Below are positions 5,696 through 6,910 of a stretch of 6,910 nucleotides of DNA, one piece after another (position 1 is the first letter of the stretch; each line of letters opens with the position of its first letter). This stretch comes from Hyphomicrobiales bacterium (GTDB lineage: Bacteria; Pseudomonadota; Alphaproteobacteria; Rhizobiales; Beijerinckiaceae). The notes beneath the pieces were generated by a model. That model was not told the origin of the DNA, did no database searches, and saw only the letters and a list, made by a program, of their open reading frames with translations. A program made the position numbers and the translations under genes. The stretch is taken from assembly GCA_003567055.1 (NCBI GenBank), contig PXAW01000277.1, forward strand, positions 1-6,910, read 5' to 3'.

Positions 5696-6472
5696 TCACG
5701 GGCGAACGGCGCTGCCGGCCAGCAGGCCGCCATCGATCGTGAGTTCCGATCCCGTCATGTAGGCCGCCTCGTCGGATGCCAGCAGCACCGCAACGGCTGC
5801 CACTTCCGACGGCTCCCCGAAACGCCTGAGTGGCGTATCCGCGACGCATTGCGCCATTCGCCCGGCCCGCCCCGGCCCGTCGCCGAGGAGCGCGTCCCAC
5901 ATCGGGGTCAGGATCGCGCCCGGATGGATCGCATTGCACCGGATCGCCCAGCCCTGCTCGGCGCAATAGAGCGCCACCGTCTTCGAATGATTGCGCACAC
6001 CGGCTTTCGATGCGGCATAGGCCGCCGCCCCGGGTATCCCGACCTGGCCAGAGCGCGAGGACAGGTTGATGATCGACCCGGCACCGCGCCGCTTCATCGC
6101 GGCGATGGCGTAGCGGCAGCCAAGGAAGACACCGTCGAGATTGACCGCCAGCACGGCGCGCCAGTCCGCGAGCGTCGCGTGTTCGGGATCATGGGGCACG
6201 GCGCCCCCTTCGAAGCCGGTGATGCCGGCATTGTTGACGACGACATCGACCTCCGGGAAGCGCGTCGCGAACGCTTCCCAGTCATCTTCGCGGGAGACGT
6301 CCAGCCGGTGGAACGGCATGGCGAGCGATCCGGCGGTTTTGCAGCCCGCCGCCTCGTTGATATCGGTCAGGATGACGGTGGCGCCTTCGGCGACGAAGGC
6401 CTGCGCGATCGCGGCACCGATGCCGCGCGCAGCGCCGGTGATGACGCATAGTTTTCCCGAAAGTCTGGGCAT
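5696..6472 (-). CDS. SDR-family NAD-dependent dehydrogenase/reductase
   Basis: A 258-residue classical short-chain dehydrogenase with a Rossmann fold, cytosolic. The cofactor motif is TGAARGIG (12-19). Asp37 at the end of beta-strand 2 (VILTDIN) favours NAD(H) over NADP(H). NNAG is at 80-83. The catalytic tetrad is Asn111, Ser139, Tyr152 and Lys156 (AYAASKAG). HPGAILTPM (183-191) and the C-terminal [12 protein letters not shown] are typical. The ATG at 6470-6472 was chosen: AGGA lies 7 bp upstream and the family's N-terminus begins here; an upstream in-frame TTG at 6523 only adds unrelated residues. The substrate cannot be read from the sequence; cyclic alcohols, steroids or sugar alcohols are typical of this group. 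It is divergent from a MaoC-family gene, suggesting a shared catabolic locus. Its upstream region has a clear promoter, palindrome and leader ORF. Confidence 0.94.
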   Translation of the reverse strand: MPRLSGKLCVITGAARGIGAAIAQAFVAEGATVILTDINEAAGCKTAGSLAMPFHRLDVSREDDWEAFATRFPEVDVVVNNAGITGFEGGAVPHDPEHATLADWRAVLAVNLDGVFLGCRYAIAAMKRRGAGSIINLSSRSGQVGIPGAAAYAASKAGVRNHSKTVALYCAEQGWAIRCNAIHPGAILTPMWDALLGDGPGRAGRMAQCVADTPLRRFGEPSEVAAVAVLLASDEAAYMTGSELTIDGGLLAGSAVRP

Positions 6473-6499
6473 GTGGAATTCCTGATTGTCATGGAGATG

Positions 6500-6518
6500 C
6501 GCGGCTCCAAGGGCCGCG
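6500..6518 (-). other. GC-rich hairpin in the SDR mRNA leader
   Basis: CGCGGC (6500-6505) and GCCGCG (6513-6518) pair perfectly and enclose a 7-nt loop. The hairpin lies between the short leader ORF and the SDR ribosome binding site (6480-6483), 16 nt before the latter. There is no T-tract, so it is not a standard terminator or attenuator, although it could influence initiation. Confidence 0.3.
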
Positions 6519-6529
6519 GGCAATGGGCC

Positions 6530-6553
6530 TCAATGGCAGGCGTTGTTGTCCAT
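6530..6553 (-). CDS. Possible seven-codon leader ORF (MDNNACH) upstream of the SDR gene
   Basis: ATG at 6551-6553 opens a frame encoding MDNNACH and ends with TGA at 6530-6532. AAGGA (6563-6567) lies 9 bp upstream, a plausible ribosome binding site. The frame starts about 24 nt after the predicted transcription start and precedes the GC-rich hairpin. It is too short to judge from coding statistics and could be chance. Confidence 0.25.
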   Translation of the reverse strand: MDNNACH

Positions 6554-6571
6554 GACACGAAATCCTTCGTT

Positions 6572-6613
6572 TTCTCGATACCGAGAATACGGCCCGCCCT
6601 GTCAGCGCGTCAA
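6572..6613 (-). promoter_or_regulatory. SDR promoter with overlapping perfect palindromic operator
   Basis: On the minus strand, TTGACG (6613-6608; five of six matches to TTGACA) and TATTCT (6589-6584; four of six to TATAAT) are 18 bp apart, the best sigma-70-like promoter in the window. TTCTCG-ATAC-CGAGAA (6572-6587) is a perfect 12-bp palindrome with a 4-bp spacer. It overlaps the -10 and runs over the expected start site near 6577. This position is typical of a repressor operator of the TetR, MarR or GntR kind. The regulator is not in the window. Confidence 0.5.
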
Positions 6614-6774
6614 TCCGCCGGCGTGACGATCCGCCGGTGACATCGTAGCGCTCAGGCGGCTAGTTTCGGAGCGCGCGTGCACCCAAGTGAGCGGGGCGTG
6701 TCGAAATGCCGATGGGCGCGCATGCGTGCCGGATGTATCGAAACGGTGATCGCGTGAACGAAAAGGAGAGCGCC

Positions 6775-6910
6775 ATGGGCCTGAAGCAAGGCTGGAACGG
6801 ACGGTTCTACGAGGATTTCGAGCCGGGCGACATCTACAAGCATGCTCTGGGGCGCACGGTCACGGCCACGGACAATTCCTGGTTCACGCTGCTGACGCAG
6901 AACACCGCGC
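6775..6910 (+). CDS. MaoC-family hydratase/dehydratase, N-terminal part (truncated by window edge)
   Basis: The ATG at 6775 opens 45 codons to the window edge. The visible sequence, GRFYEDFEPGDIYKHALGRT (9-28) then VTATDNSWFTLLTQNTA, matches the N-terminus of MaoC-like hot-dog-fold proteins (the FEDFEVGD...GRTVTETDN..FT.LT pattern), which hydrate or dehydrate enoyl-CoA-type thioesters. The catalytic Asp/His segment would lie beyond the window, so activity cannot be confirmed. AGGAG (6764-6768) is 6 bp upstream. It is divergent from the SDR gene; together they suggest an acyl-CoA or alcohol catabolic cluster extending rightward. Confidence 0.85.
   Translation, partial: MGLKQGWNGRFYEDFEPGDIYKHALGRTVTATDNSWFTLLTQNTA

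Larger units (their letters stand above)
6473..6774. promoter_or_regulatory. Divergent control region between the SDR and MaoC genes
   Basis: This 302-bp region contains the SDR promoter and leader (described separately). It also has a direct repeat of ATCCGCCGG at 6613-6621 and 6629-6637, each followed by TGAC. A dyad CGTCA (6608-6612) - 11 bp - TGACG (6624-6628) overlaps the SDR -35. A near-identical pair lies at 6671-6680 and 6716-6725 (GCGCGCGTGC, GCGCGCATGC), and TCGAAA occurs at 6701-6706 and 6738-6743. I could not find a convincing plus-strand promoter for the MaoC gene. Confidence 0.5.

Overview
The window looks like chromosomal DNA of a high-GC alphaproteobacterium, most likely Hyphomicrobiales (Rhizobiales). 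The signs are an N-end-rule Bpt transferase, an IF-1 with a basic C-terminal tail, a CspA protein and a DUF2783-like small protein, all with GC-rich codon use. The assignment is an inference from protein character; no rRNA or other taxonomic marker is present. I see no tRNA, rRNA, insertion sequence, phage gene or CRISPR array.

Layout. Most of the left three quarters is read on the minus strand, so transcription runs from right to left. From 5106 down to 1 the order is: cold-shock protein (4897-5106), IF-1 (4516-4794), threonine ammonia-lyase (3096-4349), RDD membrane protein (2618-3079), Bpt aminoacyltransferase (1729-2478), Old Yellow Enzyme of the YqjM class (497-1609) and the N-terminal part of a LysR regulator (1-420, cut by the window edge). 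On the right, a small DUF2783-like gene (5444-5659, +) converges on an SDR dehydrogenase (5696-6472, -). The SDR gene is divergent from a MaoC-family hydratase/dehydratase (6775 onward, +, cut by the window edge).

How the genes relate. The ilvA-like gene and the RDD gene are 16 bp apart and probably share a transcript. CspA and IF-1 both act on translation and RNA; they are separated by two hairpins, the second resembling a Rho-independent terminator, which suggests that infA output depends on read-through. The OYE and LysR genes are co-directional and may form a regulated redox pair. The SDR/MaoC divergon looks like part of a catabolic (acyl-CoA or alcohol) locus continuing to the right.

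The most unusual non-coding signal is in the 76-bp gap between the OYE and LysR genes. A 54-nt stretch (435-488) can form a fully Watson-Crick three-way junction: a 9-bp closing stem enclosing two hairpins with only one unpaired junction base. The second is the SDR control region: a good sigma-70-like promoter (TTGACG, 18-bp spacer, TATTCT) overlapped by a perfect 16-bp palindrome, followed by a seven-codon leader ORF with its own ribosome binding site and a GC-rich hairpin before the SDR start. No complete new multi-gene system is evident; the protein-coding content is of recognisable families.
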